Shown here in pieces: positions 30,018 through 40,456 of a DNA stretch of 64,000 bases. The translations under genes were made by a program, and so were the position numbers. How positions within the stretch are numbered: position 1 is the first letter of the stretch; each line of letters starts with the position of its first letter. The stretch comes from Cryptomeria japonica (taxonomy: Eukaryota > Streptophyta > Pinopsida > Cupressales > Cupressaceae): NCBI RefSeq assembly GCF_030272615.1, contig NC_081408.1:342513793-342577792 (forward strand), read 5' to 3'. The notes under the pieces were generated by a model. It did not search any database. It saw only the letters and a list, made by a program, of their open reading frames with translations, and had not been told where the DNA came from.

Positions 30018-31282
30018 CGCTTAGTTATGCATTGTAATTATTAAATACATAAAGGATGAAACATGCAAAGGTAGATGAATCCATTCATTCCAAAACCCTA
30101 GACATTAAAATACAAACATGAAGAAAGGCATGAAAAATACTTGGAAAAGATAAAGATCCAATAATCATAAATACACTCCTCAAATCTAAAAAAATTGACC
30201 AAGCATAGGGAAACCAAATGCTAATGTAATGCTCAAGAATGCTTGAATTAGAGAAAAAAATGCACAGTAGGGAAAGATGAATGGGAAAAAATAAATCGAT
30301 GTGGGATTTAAAGGTGACTTGACACATGAGAAGATTAAATTTGAACCACTTGGAGTTTGGGATCCTATTATGAATCTACATATTTCGTAGATTGAGAGAG
30401 GGAGCCCAAAGTAGTGTAACTTTTAGGTTTAGACTCTTGATGTGAGCTTAACTATGGTGTGTTAGATGGGGATGTGTGTTGTCCATCCTTCCATTTTAAT
30501 TTATTTGCAAATTCCTTTCCTTGGTGCATTTCCAACATGTTTATTCCACATGTCTTGAATATCACATAGCTTCACTTGTGGTGACAAAGCGTGTGTGTAT
30601 TTCTTTATTGTTGTATAAAACTTTTGTGTTTTAAAAAATTGTTGCTTGCATTTTAAGGTAATTATTACATTTACATACATAAGTCTAGTGCTCAAATCTA
30701 TGTGTGAATTTGAACTTGGTTTGTGAATCTAATATTCACCAATTTTTTCACCTAAAATATGTTTGTCTTAATGTCCATGCCCTATCTAAAGAGGGGTTGT
30801 GTCTATATATCATGTTAGAGAGCTTTTACCAATTCAACTTTATTTAAAACAAAGATAAAAGATAAAAGACAACCATGCAATGTACCTAGATGCCAATGTA
30901 CGGAGACAATGTAATGATGATATGCTCAAATGATAATGTTATGACACTCTTAGACATTTTTTAGATAATTTATCTATATGTAAAACTAATTAGTGTTTTT
31001 TCTTAAATATAACACCTAGAGCATAAGCTAACAAATTTAATGCTCAAATTGACTCATAGCAATTAGTTAAAGAAAGACGATAAGGACATGTATATTTTAA
31101 ATTTGAATATTTTAAAAATTTCAAGATCATTTTACAAATAAAAAAAGTGAACTATATTTTCTTTGACATCCAAATATATGAAAAAATAGAATTATAAAAA
31201 AGAATATTTTTTAAAAATATATACAAATAAAACAACCCAATCAGAATGACATAAAATAAATGGAAAAAGTCGCTATACTTTG
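30018..31282. other. non-coding, A+T-rich; starts with an inverted LTR scrap
   Basis: 30019-30049 resembles the copia-1 LTR start in the opposite orientation with about 26 bases deleted. The remainder shows no coding domain, repeat array or element end that I can support. Confidence 0.45.
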
Positions 31283-32087
31283 TGATGCTCTGCAAAAAGG
31301 ATTAGAAAATCTGTTTGATGACAACACACACAAGAGCACAAGAAACAAACATTAGTGTTAGCAACAAAAGATTATCCTAAACAGGCATATCAAGAGAGAT
31401 ATTAAGCATGAAATAGAAAGCATATAAACATAGAATAAAATAGCTAATCAAGATGCTCATAGTTGCTCCTCCCTTGTTCCTCTCCTCTCCAAGTCCCAAA
31501 TGAGTGTAGCTCTCAGCTTTTAGCACTAGCCATGGATGCCATATGGAGATTCAAGATAGTTGAATATGATAAGCAAATGCTATGCAAGTGTAGATAGTGA
31601 TGCTATAAAAAAGCTCTATGCTAATGCCAATATAACAACAATACTCTAATGCTTCTCCCTTTTTGCTTGAGGAGAAGGGTTCTATTTATAGAAGAAATGG
31701 GGAAATGAAGGGTTAAGATTGAATGGTTTAATCAAGGGCCAAGTTTGAAAGTTGGGGATCCATGTGCACAATTGGCACCAATAAAATGGTGACAAGTGTC
31801 AACATAGGATTGGGTTGAGAGAAGAGGTTGGAGGCATTAAAGGCCTGAGAAGGCCTCATGGTTATCTAGAGGCTAAGGGTCAAGTCCAAATTAAGATTAC
31901 CCACTGGATTAAGAGTTAATCCAAGGATAAACCTTTGTGCAAATGTTTAAGAGATAATCATGGTCAAAGCATTAATGGCCTGATGAGACCTTTGGGTTGG
32001 GTAGAGGTTGAGTCAAAACAAATGTTTTAACCATGTGGGAGGGTTTGAGGTAACCATTAATGGTTATTGGAGACTTTGGGGATTAAG

Positions 32088-32191
32088 TGGTTGAAGGTTG
32101 AAAGCCTTCAATGGTTATCAAAGACTTTGAGCCATTTAGTGGTTGAAGGTTGAAAGCCTTTAATGGTTATCAAAGACTTTGAGGGTTTGAG
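32088..32191. repeat. 52-bp tandem duplication
   Basis: TGGTTGAAGGTTGAAAGCCT starts at 32088 and again at 32140. Both copies continue with ATGGTTATCAAAGACTTTGA. Further degenerate GAAGACTTTAAGG/ACCATTAAAG units follow at 32450-32610. Confidence 0.8.
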
Positions 32192-32624
32192 AAGTGACTT
32201 CCCTTTTGCTTAGGAATGTGACAATATTTAGGGGATGGATTAGGTTAATTAGGAAAGGTTTAGAAGAATCTAGAAGGGGTTTAGGCATGCAAGTGGATTT
32301 TGTAGGAAAATGCAAGTGGGAGGAATTTTGGTATTTTCAATTAAAATAAAATCATTTATTTCAATTAAATGGTGTAATTTGCATTTGGATAAATATTCAA
32401 ATAAATATTAATTTATTTAAATGAGAAAAATGAAGATAAAGCATTAAAATGCTTGAAGACTTTGAGGGAAACCATTAAAGGCTTGAAGACTTTAAGGAAA
32501 ACCATTAAAGTCTTAAGAAGACTATAGAAGGAAGCCATCAAGTTTGAAGACTTTAAAGCCATCAAGTTTGAATACTTTAAGGGAAACCATTAAAGGTTTC
32601 AAGTGGGTGAGGATAAATAGGATT

Positions 32625-32905
32625 TTAAATAAATTATTTATTTAAAATAGTTGTGCAACTTGCTTTTGTAGGAAAATACAAGTGGGTGGAGGATAAAAGT
32701 GATTTAAATAAATTATTTATTTAAAATAATTGTGCAACTTGCTTTTGTAGGAAAATACAAGTGGGTGGAGGATAAAGGTGATTTAAATAAATTATTTATT
32801 TAAAATAATTGTGCAACTTGCATTTGTAGGAAAATGCAAGTGGGTAGAGGATAAAGGTGATTTAAATAAATGTTAATTTATTTAAATGTGAGAGGTGGGA
32901 TTTTG
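32625..32905. repeat. 79-bp tandem repeat, about 3.5 copies
   Basis: The phrase TTGTGCAACTTGC recurs at 32651, 32730 and 32809, each preceded by TTTAAATAAATTATTTATTT and followed by TTTGTAGGAAAAT(A/G)CAAGTGGG. Copies are nearly identical. The A+T half of the unit is almost palindromic. Confidence 0.9.
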
Positions 32906-33298
32906 GGGGATTTAAATAAATATTAATTTATTTAAATGTGAGAGAATATTTAATTAAATAAATATGATTTATTTATTTAATTAATGGTCTGAATTTGGTT
33001 AAGTGAATTAAATCAAATAAATTGAATAATTTATTTAATTAATAGGAGAAGAGGGTTAAGATGAATTAATTAAATATATTAATTTAATTAATTATTAATT
33101 GATGGTTAAATAATCAAATAAATACTAAGTATTCATTTAATTAAGTGGACAGATTTATGTGACTACACTTTGTAAATAGGAATAGAACTTGAAAAGAGAG
33201 ACATTTTCAATAGAATCCTTACAACTCCCTTGTTGAGATTGTACTCCTAGTCCTTCCGCCATGGGGACAGAACATGCTTCCTACATTTGTTACTATAA

Positions 33299-33438
33299 AC
33301 TCAACTGCTCAGCATGAGGGACACCTACCTTTCTACAACATTATTCCTTTACACGACATCCCCCATCAACTCAACTGCTCAGCATGAGGGACACCTACCT
33401 TTCTACAACATTATTTATTTACACAACATCCCCCATCA
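33299..33438. repeat. 70-bp tandem duplication at the LTR-like block's end
   Basis: TCAACTGCTCAGCATGAGGG begins at 33301 and again at 33371. Both copies end in CATCCCCCATCA, with four or so differences between them. Confidence 0.9.
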
Positions 33439-33719
33439 TTTAACCTAGTCGTAAGTTAATTATGTTTGTGATTCAGCCACCATATGATATCTTTAAAGTG
33501 AAATGTGGTACAATAATTTAAAATGAGAATAAAATATTTAAGGCAATTTAAAATTCCTTTATTTTATAGTGAGTGTGGAATTAATATCTTCCTCCATTGG
33601 ATCTTTCCTTCTCACATCTTCTTCCCCTATTAAACTTACTTCAATGCATAATCAAATAAAAATGGCTTTCAGTGTCATAATATAATTTGTTCGATTTCTC
33701 ATCTTTTGCAGATCTATAA

Positions 33720-34380
33720 AAAAAAAAACCCTTCAATTATGTTTTGATGATGTCCATACCCTGTTCCATAGCTCCAATTTTAGCAGATAGGGAGGATGCA
33801 AGCAAACGTTGTGGAATTTGGCTCTGTAGTTGCCAAATGCGTTTTCTTGAAAGTTTCTAAAGCCTTTTTAACAAATCCATTATGTGCATATCATGTGATC
33901 ATGGCATTCCACGAGACCACATTTCTTTCAGGCATTTTGTCAAATAGTTCGTGTGCCTTGTCGATGCTTCTGTATTTTGCATACATGTCTACCAGAGTAT
34001 TTCCAACTATAATATCTAACAAGAGAACTCCTTCCATTTTTTTTTATGGATGTCCATACTCTATTCCAAAACTCCCGTGTTGGTATAGGCAAGGAGTATG
34101 TTGGCGAAAGTGATGGAATTTGGCTTTACCCTGTCAAATGCATTTCCTTGAAAGTCTCTTAACGCCTATCCAAAAAAATCCATTTTGTGCATAAACTCTG
34201 ATCATTGCAATCTATGAAAACTTATTTCTTTGAGGTATTATGTCAAACAAGTCACACGCCTTGTCTATGCTTCCACATTTTGCATACGTCTACTACGGTT
34301 GTTGCAACTATGACATCTCACAAAACCCTTTTATTTTATGATAAATATTGTCATAGTATCATACCTCTTCAAAAAATCAA
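33720..34380 (-). pseudogene. plant PPR (PLS-type) pseudogene fragment
   Basis: The minus-strand reading contains two consecutive PLS-style modules. The downstream one is clear: NTLVDMYAKYRSIDKAHELF, DKMPERNVVSWNAMI, then YAHNGFVKKALETFKK and EPNSTTFACILPIC. Upstream is a more decayed copy (KCGSIDKACDLFDIIPQRN, KPNSITFANILLAY). After the last module a one-base shift leads to KIGAMEQGMDI, also typical. Such proteins bind organellar RNA and guide editing or processing. Here stops (two in place of tryptophan or nearby codons) and a frameshift, plus the absence of an N-terminus and a C-terminal E/DYW domain, mark a fragment. The flanks show no poly(A) or duplication. Confidence 0.88.
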
Positions 34381-35738
34381 TCGTGAGGTCACAAGAACGA
34401 ATCACATTATTTCCATGTGTTGGCCCAGGAAGGAAAGCACCCTCTACTATGTGGTCCTCAGTGAGCATGATGCACAATGGTTGAGCCAACGACGAAGATC
34501 TTATTGCAAATTAATGTGTCGTGGATATATAGCCATGAATAATCCATTACCACCATCTAAGGCGTGAGATTAGAACTGTTTCAACCATGGAAATTTTTGG
34601 ATAATTTTATGGCTTAAGGAATTGAAATCCCATGGGCAATGCCCACAATATATAGCCTATCTCTAATTATACTAGCACTTGCATCAAAATGGGTTACCTT
34701 AATAGTAAAATATATTTTGAATAATATATTGGAGGGTAGCAATTAATTTATGCTTGTGTTTATAAATTGACAATCTTATATTTATTATATATAATTCAAA
34801 ACTATAAGTTTCATATCATTTATTTTGTATATATTGGTGTGCTCCAATGGAAAAGCATTGCTTCTATTGCTGCAAATATAATTTTCTTCATGTGCACCAC
34901 CATTTGCTTCATTCCTTTTGTGAATATGTGATTCTGCAATCATAGCATAATTGATTAAATTGTTCTCTTTTAACAAAGTGAATACCTCGACTCTTAGTTC
35001 ATCGATGAACACTTGTTTTTGGTGATACAACTGATGTTGCTTCAATCATTAAGACACTTGTTCGAGAAATGGGAATTAGTGTGAGTTGTGTAGGTACTTA
35101 TTGGAAACAAATAATTATTGTTCAATTTTGCAACACAAGTCTGCAAAGATCAAATGGCAAACAAGAACACCTTCCATAAGCAAGAGTTGCACAAATGAAT
35201 GCTATATTACTCAAAAGAAAAGAACACATAATTACAAGATGAATTACAATTCTACAATGGGGTGCTTATAAAGAAATCACATAGCTAAATTTAGGAGAAC
35301 TAAAGTGCAAGCATGAGGAGCTAAATAAAGCTCAACTCTAGCTAACTAGGTGCACAACTAAAATAAGCACTCCTAAATGAACTTAAACAAAAAAGCATAA
35401 CTAATTATAAAAAAGCAACTAATAGCTAAATATGTTCTAACAATTATATATATTGGAATCCTAAAATTAAAAAATTATATATTTAAAATACTCTATATAA
35501 TTGTTCTAATTCTATTTCTAACTTAATTTTAACTCTAATTTATAAAATTAAATATTACTTAAATTAAATAAACATATTGTAATTAATTACAACTATAATT
35601 TAAATTCAGTTAAAAAAAATAGAACTATAATTATAACTTCATCAACCAAAGTTAAAAGTGGAGTCACTAATCATATTGGCAACTCACTAAATAACCCAAA
35701 GTTAGCCACATTAAAATATAAACCATTTAAGAGATTTA
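34381..35738. other. no gene recognised
   Basis: Intergenic sequence to the right of the PPR fragment. A minus-strand open frame at 34785-35045 (86 codons) has no feature I recognise. From 35440 the DNA is very A+T-rich. Confidence 0.4.
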
Positions 35739-36615
35739 TAATTTTCTTCAATACTAACAACTATTAATCAACCGATTAGTCTCTACTATTAGACAATTGA
35801 TTAGTCTCTCTCCTCCATCAAGATAAATTCTTATTTTTTAAATTTATTTATTTATATAATAATTATAATATTATTTTTATTTTATTTATTTTTATTTTTT
35901 CAAATTTAAATTTGTCAAAATTAAAAAAAATATTGTTATTCATAATTAAAAATAAAATGATTTATAATATTCCAAATTTTATTAAGCAATAAATTGAAAT
36001 AAAAAATACAACAAACCCTAACAATTAAAATATAAAAGGGAGAATAGCTTTCAAGCACATTGATGCAAATGTAAGCCACATTAATGATCATTTTCATTGT
36101 GCTTTTGTGAGAGGAAAGTAAGAATGAGGAGAGAAAACATATTGGTTCCTAGATAAGATAACAAAACATAGAGGAAAGTAAGATTCGTAATTTTCCTAAA
36201 CATTAACAATTATTAAACAACTAATCAGTCTCTCTCCTTCATCAAGATATTATTCTTATTTTTTATTATTTATTTAATAATCATTATATAATTTTTATTT
36301 TTTAAAATTAAAAATTTTCAAAATTAAAAATAAAATTATTATAATATTCTTAAAAAAATGATCGATGAAAGTGCAAGACTTTTTTTACCTTGGCCTAAGC
36401 GCATTATATTCTTTATTAAGCAATAAATTGAAATAAAAATATAACAAACCCTAACATTTAAAATATAAAAGAGAGAATAGCTTTCAATACGTCTTTGGAG
36501 AGGTATAATAACATTTAAATTGAATAGGCACATTGTTGCAAATGCAAGCCACATTAATGGTCATTTTTATTTTGCTCATGTTTGTGACAGGAAAGTAAGA
36601 TCGAGGTGAGAAACT
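35739..36615. repeat. imperfect direct duplication, period about 449 bp
   Basis: The block beginning TAATTTTCTTCAATACTAAC near 35740 recurs at 36189 (TAATTTTCCTAAACATTAAC). Both copies run through CAGTCTCTCTCC, AAGCAATAAATTGAAATAAA, ACAAACCCTAACA, GAGAATAGCTTTCAA and GCCACATTAATG to a GGAAAGTAAGA end. Copy two carries an extra stretch around 36358-36405. Both are non-coding. Confidence 0.8.
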
Positions 36616-36764
36616 ATATCAGTTCCTAGAGCAATCCAAGGATAAACGACAATGGTAGGCACACGAACACCTAATCTGTCGAATTTGATGAAATAGGTTT
36701 TGGGGCCTACAATTCCATCAAGAGAGGGAACATCTTTGATAGGCGTGGGAACACAATCAAACAC
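36576..36764 (-). pseudogene. non-specific phospholipase C exon fragment
   Basis: The 62-residue open frame has [20 protein letters not shown] followed by [16 protein letters not shown] and PWIALGT. This is the signature region of plant non-specific phospholipase C (phosphoesterase family, NPC), where [15 protein letters not shown] is nearly invariant. The usual serine before PWI is tyrosine here. NPC enzymes cleave phosphatidylcholine and other phospholipids to diacylglycerol. Similarity starts just after a possible acceptor (TTTTTGACAG on the minus strand) and fades after GT. No neighbouring NPC exons were found, the frame is closed by a stop upstream and no donor is evident, so it is most likely a gene remnant rather than an exon of a working gene. 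Confidence 0.8.
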
Positions 36765-36840
36765 AAATCATCTGTCAAAAATTGTAAATTATTTTACAAA
36801 ACACAAACCATCTGTCAAAAACTACAAATTATTTTACCAA
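36761..36840. repeat. 40-bp tandem duplication
   Basis: ACACAAA(T/C)CATCTGTCAAAA starts at 36761 and at 36801, each followed by A-T-rich sequence ending AAATTATTTTAC. It overlaps the 5' edge of the phospholipase fragment. Confidence 0.8.
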
Positions 36841-37316
36841 GGAAGTGTAAACTATATTAGCTTATGGAATAAAATCATTCATCACACCACATGCCCTTCT
36901 TAACGTTTTCAGCCTGGTGAGCAGTAACCTTGACCAATAGCTAATGTAGTGTGAAGGCCCACTACTACTATAAAAGTAGAGGTAGGGGATGGCAATTGTC
37001 ACCAAAATCATATTTTAAAACATAAAAGATTAAAGGTCCAAGTATTGACATGGTTCACTCACCTAGATATCGCATTGGTTAAAAACATAATATGTGGCAC
37101 ATGCAATCTAAAATTAAATGGGAATAGTTGATCAAAATCAAAGATGTGTTTAAATTGTAGAAAAATCTTTAAATTTTCTTACTCTAATAGTATTTTAATA
37201 TATCTAACAATTAAATGGAATTGAATTACTCAAAGAAATTTAATACAATATAAAGTCAATTAGCAAGAAATTTTTTAGCCGTGTGAGACTTCGAAATTTT
37301 TAAATGCATTTCAAAC
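36841..37316. other. flank of the gypsy element, nothing recognised
   Basis: A+T-rich. Its last five bases CAAAC (37312-37316) match CAAAG (53074-53078) at four of five positions and are read as the target-site duplication of the gypsy element. Confidence 0.45.
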
Positions 37317-37655
37317 TATAGACACCTAAAACTTGCACCACTAATTAAATGAATCATTTATTCGCCTATTAATAAGACTAAGGTTTAATTAATATCCTTA
37401 TTCGTCCAATCAGCCTATTAAATAAAATTAAAGATTTGATTAAAATCCTTTTCTTCTAGCCTAATAATTAAACCAAGGTTTGATTAAGTACCCTTTAACC
37501 ATTTAATTGAATAAATCTTATTTATTTAAAACCCCCTTTTCCCTTTTAATTGAATTTACATTTGATTAAAATCCCTTTGCATTTAAATAAATCATTATTT
37601 ATTTGTGAATAGTCCCTCCACTTGCAAAATCCTACAAATGCAAGTTGCACCCCTT

Positions 37656-38030
37656 TGTTAGAGTATTCGGGTATTTACTTGATTAATTAAACAATATTTG
37701 TTTAATTATTTAAGTTCCCTTTATCTCTTTTACACTTAAGCTAACTTTAGGTGCATAATAATTAATTCTTTTATTAATTATTATGTGCAAACCTAGGTTT
37801 TCCCTTTTAAGGTTTCTTGACCTATTAAAGGTTGAGTTCTTTCTTTTCATTGTAAGCAGAAGGATTATTACATTACACTTTTGGTGAATATTGAGCGCTC
37901 TCTTTTTTAGCATATTTTCTGTGTATTTGTTTCTTCTGTGATTTGCTTCCTTGCTTCTCCTTGTAATAGGTATTTCAGCTTGCAGAGATCATTTGGGCTC
38001 CTGTGGTGTTGTATTTTCTCAACTCCAACA
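37656..38030 (+). repeat. 2.8-kb element 5' LTR
   Basis: 375 bp, starts TGTTAGAGTATTCGGG and ends TTCTCAACTCCAACA, immediately followed by TGGTATCAAAGC. Confidence 0.95.
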
Positions 38031-38042
38031 TGGTATCAAAGC
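38031..38042 (+). other. 2.8-kb element primer binding site
   Basis: TGGTATCAAAGC directly abuts the LTR. Complementary to initiator methionine tRNA with the A variant also used by copia-1. Confidence 0.92.
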
Positions 38043-40081
38043 TTCAAATCTGCAGCTACCTGTTGTTGTTTTGAGAATTTTTGCATTGGAAGCAAATCTG
38101 GGTTTTCAGAAAGTTTTTTTTATGCACCTAGGGATAGGCCTTTTTTCTGAGCACTTTGGGCTTAAATGGACCTCACCATCGTGCTCAAAAGGCCCAAAAA
38201 CCCCTATGGTCATATAAAACTTGACCCTTTTTGGTTCCTGAGCCTTTAGGAGTATTTTTTCTCCAGATCCAGGTCGTACGACCCTGACACGCAATTCGAG
38301 AAAAAATTTTAAAAAAAATGCCTTTTTACGGCATGTAGGCCGAAATTTTATTTTTTGTAAAAAAAAATTCAAAAAAGGCGAAGGTTGTTTTTTTGTTTAA
38401 AAAAAACATAATTTTTTTTTTGGGGGGGTTTGTATTTTTCCGTAGGGTACCGAGCTGACAATCCAGTCGTCGTACGGTGATTGGACCTGTCAGTCTGGCC
38501 CCTTGCTGGCCTCGGCCCCCGGCCTCGGATTTCAACCCTCGTTGGCCCTACAGCTCCCGCCGGCACCTCCCTGCTGCCTCCTCCGCTCCGCTCGGCCCTA
38601 CAACCCCTACCGGCACCTCCTTGCAGCCACCGCCGCCCCTGCGGCCTCCTTTGCGTCGCCGCTGCAAACCTTGGCCGCTGCGCTTCCTCCCCGCCAGCAC
38701 CTTTCTCCCCGCCCAACCCTTGCCGCCGCCGCCGAGAACCGCCACGTTGCTCCGGTCCTGCCACTGCCGCTGCCGGAAACCACCACCCAGCTTAGCCATC
38801 GCTACAATCCCTAGCCACCGAAGCTCCGCCTAACCGCCACCCATGCGCCGCTCACTGGCCACCTCCACCCATTCAACCACCAGACCTCCCCTTCCTCTTG
38901 TTTTGAAGGGGCGTTTGGTTTTTTTGTCATATCTTGGGCATACGGAGTCATTTTTTTGAAAACGAATAGGCGTCGAAAAGCTGGTTCCGAGTCGGACCTC
39001 ATAATTTTGGTTATTTTTTCCAATTTTTCTGTTTGACTGTGTTTTTTTCCAGGCAAAGCGAGGTCTTGTTTTTGCACTCTGGGAGCCATAGAATGAGTAT
39101 CCGACCTCCGTTTTTCAAAAAGTTTATATTTTTGGAAAGCGTGTGATGTGTACTTTCCAGCCATCTGAGTTTTATTTCCAGATTCTACTCCATGCATATT
39201 TTATTCTATTTTTATCTTTTCAGCACTTTGGTGGATATCGTGGTTATTTCAGGTCTTGGGATCTCTTCTTTGAGTAGGATGTCTCTATTTTAGTTCTCGT
39301 TTCTATTTTCAATCTTATTATCATTGTAGCATTGTATTTATGCAAACGCACTGAGATAAAGTTCCATCATGCATTGTTTACTTAGGATCTTGCATATCTT
39401 GTGCCTTGTTATACATGCACTACTTATAAAGTGTCATGAGGGGGTTGATGTTTGCCTTGTTTGCCATCTACCTTTGTCCACTGAGTGTTCCTTCCACGAA
39501 ATTCACCTCATGATGTGTGTCAAGTGAGTGTTCCTTCCACGACACCATGTACTTTCCTCGGCACCTTTGATGTTCATGGTTCTTCGTCATGCAGTTCTTG
39601 TTGGTTGTTCTTTTCAGTGTACTTGTCCCTCTCCCTCTTCAGCATTATGGGGAGGTTTGTCCTATTGGTTCTAATGCTTCTGTGGTTCGATTGATCAACT
39701 CTTCAGGCTTTGGTTTCTCATGCCATATGTATCTTCGAGTTTATTGTTTGCCTTGTTTGCCATCTAATTCGAGTAGTGTCATTTGAGGGCACTCATGATT
39801 ACGGTCTTCTCTACCTGGTCATGTTCTATTTCAGTGGAGGTTCTTCAAATCAACAATTATTCTTCGACAGAGTTTGTAGGTTCTTCATGCTTCAGTGGTT
39901 TTTTTTTCCATCTCTTTTTGGAGTAGATTTTTTTCCCACGTGGTTTTCTCTATTTCTCCAGTTCATAGAGATTTCATTGTATTTGGGTACCTGATCAGGC
40001 CTTGTTGCCAGGAGCCATCTTTCTTGCTTTCAGTAGCTATTCTAGGTTTTAGCTTCTACCTAAGTCTAGCTTAAGGGGGGG
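38043..40081 (+). other. 2.8-kb element interior, no protein coding recognised
   Basis: Includes a C+G-rich block (about 38500-38880; overlapping open frames on both strands there reflect base composition), the shared 60-base block (38928-38985), a tail with short repeats (GTGTTCCTTCCACGA at 39485 and 39527; TGTTTGCCTTGTTTGCCATC at 39449 and 39744) and the polypurine tract AAGGGGGGG (about 40072-40081). Confidence 0.75.
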
Positions 40082-40456
40082 TGTTAGAGTATTCGGGTAT
40101 TTACTTGAATAATTAAACAATATTTGTTTAATTATTTAAGTTCCCTTTATCTCTTTTACACTTAAGCTAACTTTAAGTGCATAATAATTAATTCTTTTAT
40201 TAATTATTATGTGCAAACCTAGGTTTCCCCTTTTAGGGTTTCTTGAACTATTAAAGGTTGAGTTCTTTCTTTTCATTGTAAGCAGAAGGATTATTACATT
40301 ACACTTTTGGTGAATATTGAGCTCTCTCTTTTTGAGTATATTTTCTGTGTATTTGTTTCTTCTGTGATTTACTTCCTTGCTTCTCCTTGTAACAGGTATT
40401 TCAGCTTGCAGAGATCATTTGGGCTCCTGTGGTGTTGTATTTTCTCAACTCCAACA
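40082..40456 (+). repeat. 2.8-kb element 3' LTR
   Basis: 375 bp, same ends as the 5' copy; followed by the CCCTT target copy. Confidence 0.95.

Larger units (their letters stand above)
31283..33438 (-). repeat. LTR-like block (probable solo or orphan LTR)
   Basis: In minus orientation the block starts TGATGGGGGATG and has a promoter-like CTATAAATAGAACCC (31677-31693). Its ends show TGATG/CATCA. Its wording (short motifs on cytosine-poor GAAGACTTT..., TGCAAGTGGG, TTTAAATAAATT) resembles, in reverse, the 5' LTR of the gypsy element at 37317-41614. No matching 5-bp duplication was found at these limits, and no primer site or polypurine tract adjoins it, so the limits are provisional. Confidence 0.45.
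37656..40456 (+). mobile_element. 2.8-kb non-autonomous copia-like LTR element
   Basis: Two 375-bp LTRs (TGTTAGAG...CTCCAACA), a methionine-tRNA primer site, a polypurine tract and an exact 5-bp duplication CCCTT (37651-37655 and 40457-40461). By eye the LTRs differ at only about ten positions, so this is among the younger insertions here. The 2.05-kb interior has no gag or pol. Its first part resembles the untranslated leader of copia-1 (G+C-rich block plus the 60-base block), which suggests an internal deletion derivative of a copia element. Confidence 0.92.

Noticed and set aside
31283-33438. Confident solo LTR call with target duplication
   Set aside because: The five bases outside the proposed ends (CTTTG and TTTAA) do not match, so only an LTR-like block is reported.
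33796-34567. Plus-strand ORFs of 105 and 120 codons
   Set aside because: The first is the complement of the PPR modules; the second has no recognised feature.
34785-35045. 86-codon minus-strand ORF
   Set aside because: No recognised domain and A+T-rich surroundings; not enough to call a gene.
38369-38833. Several overlapping ORFs of 80-130 codons on both strands
   Set aside because: They lie in the C+G-rich leader block of the 2.8-kb element; low complexity (Pro/Ala/Arg), open in many frames at once.
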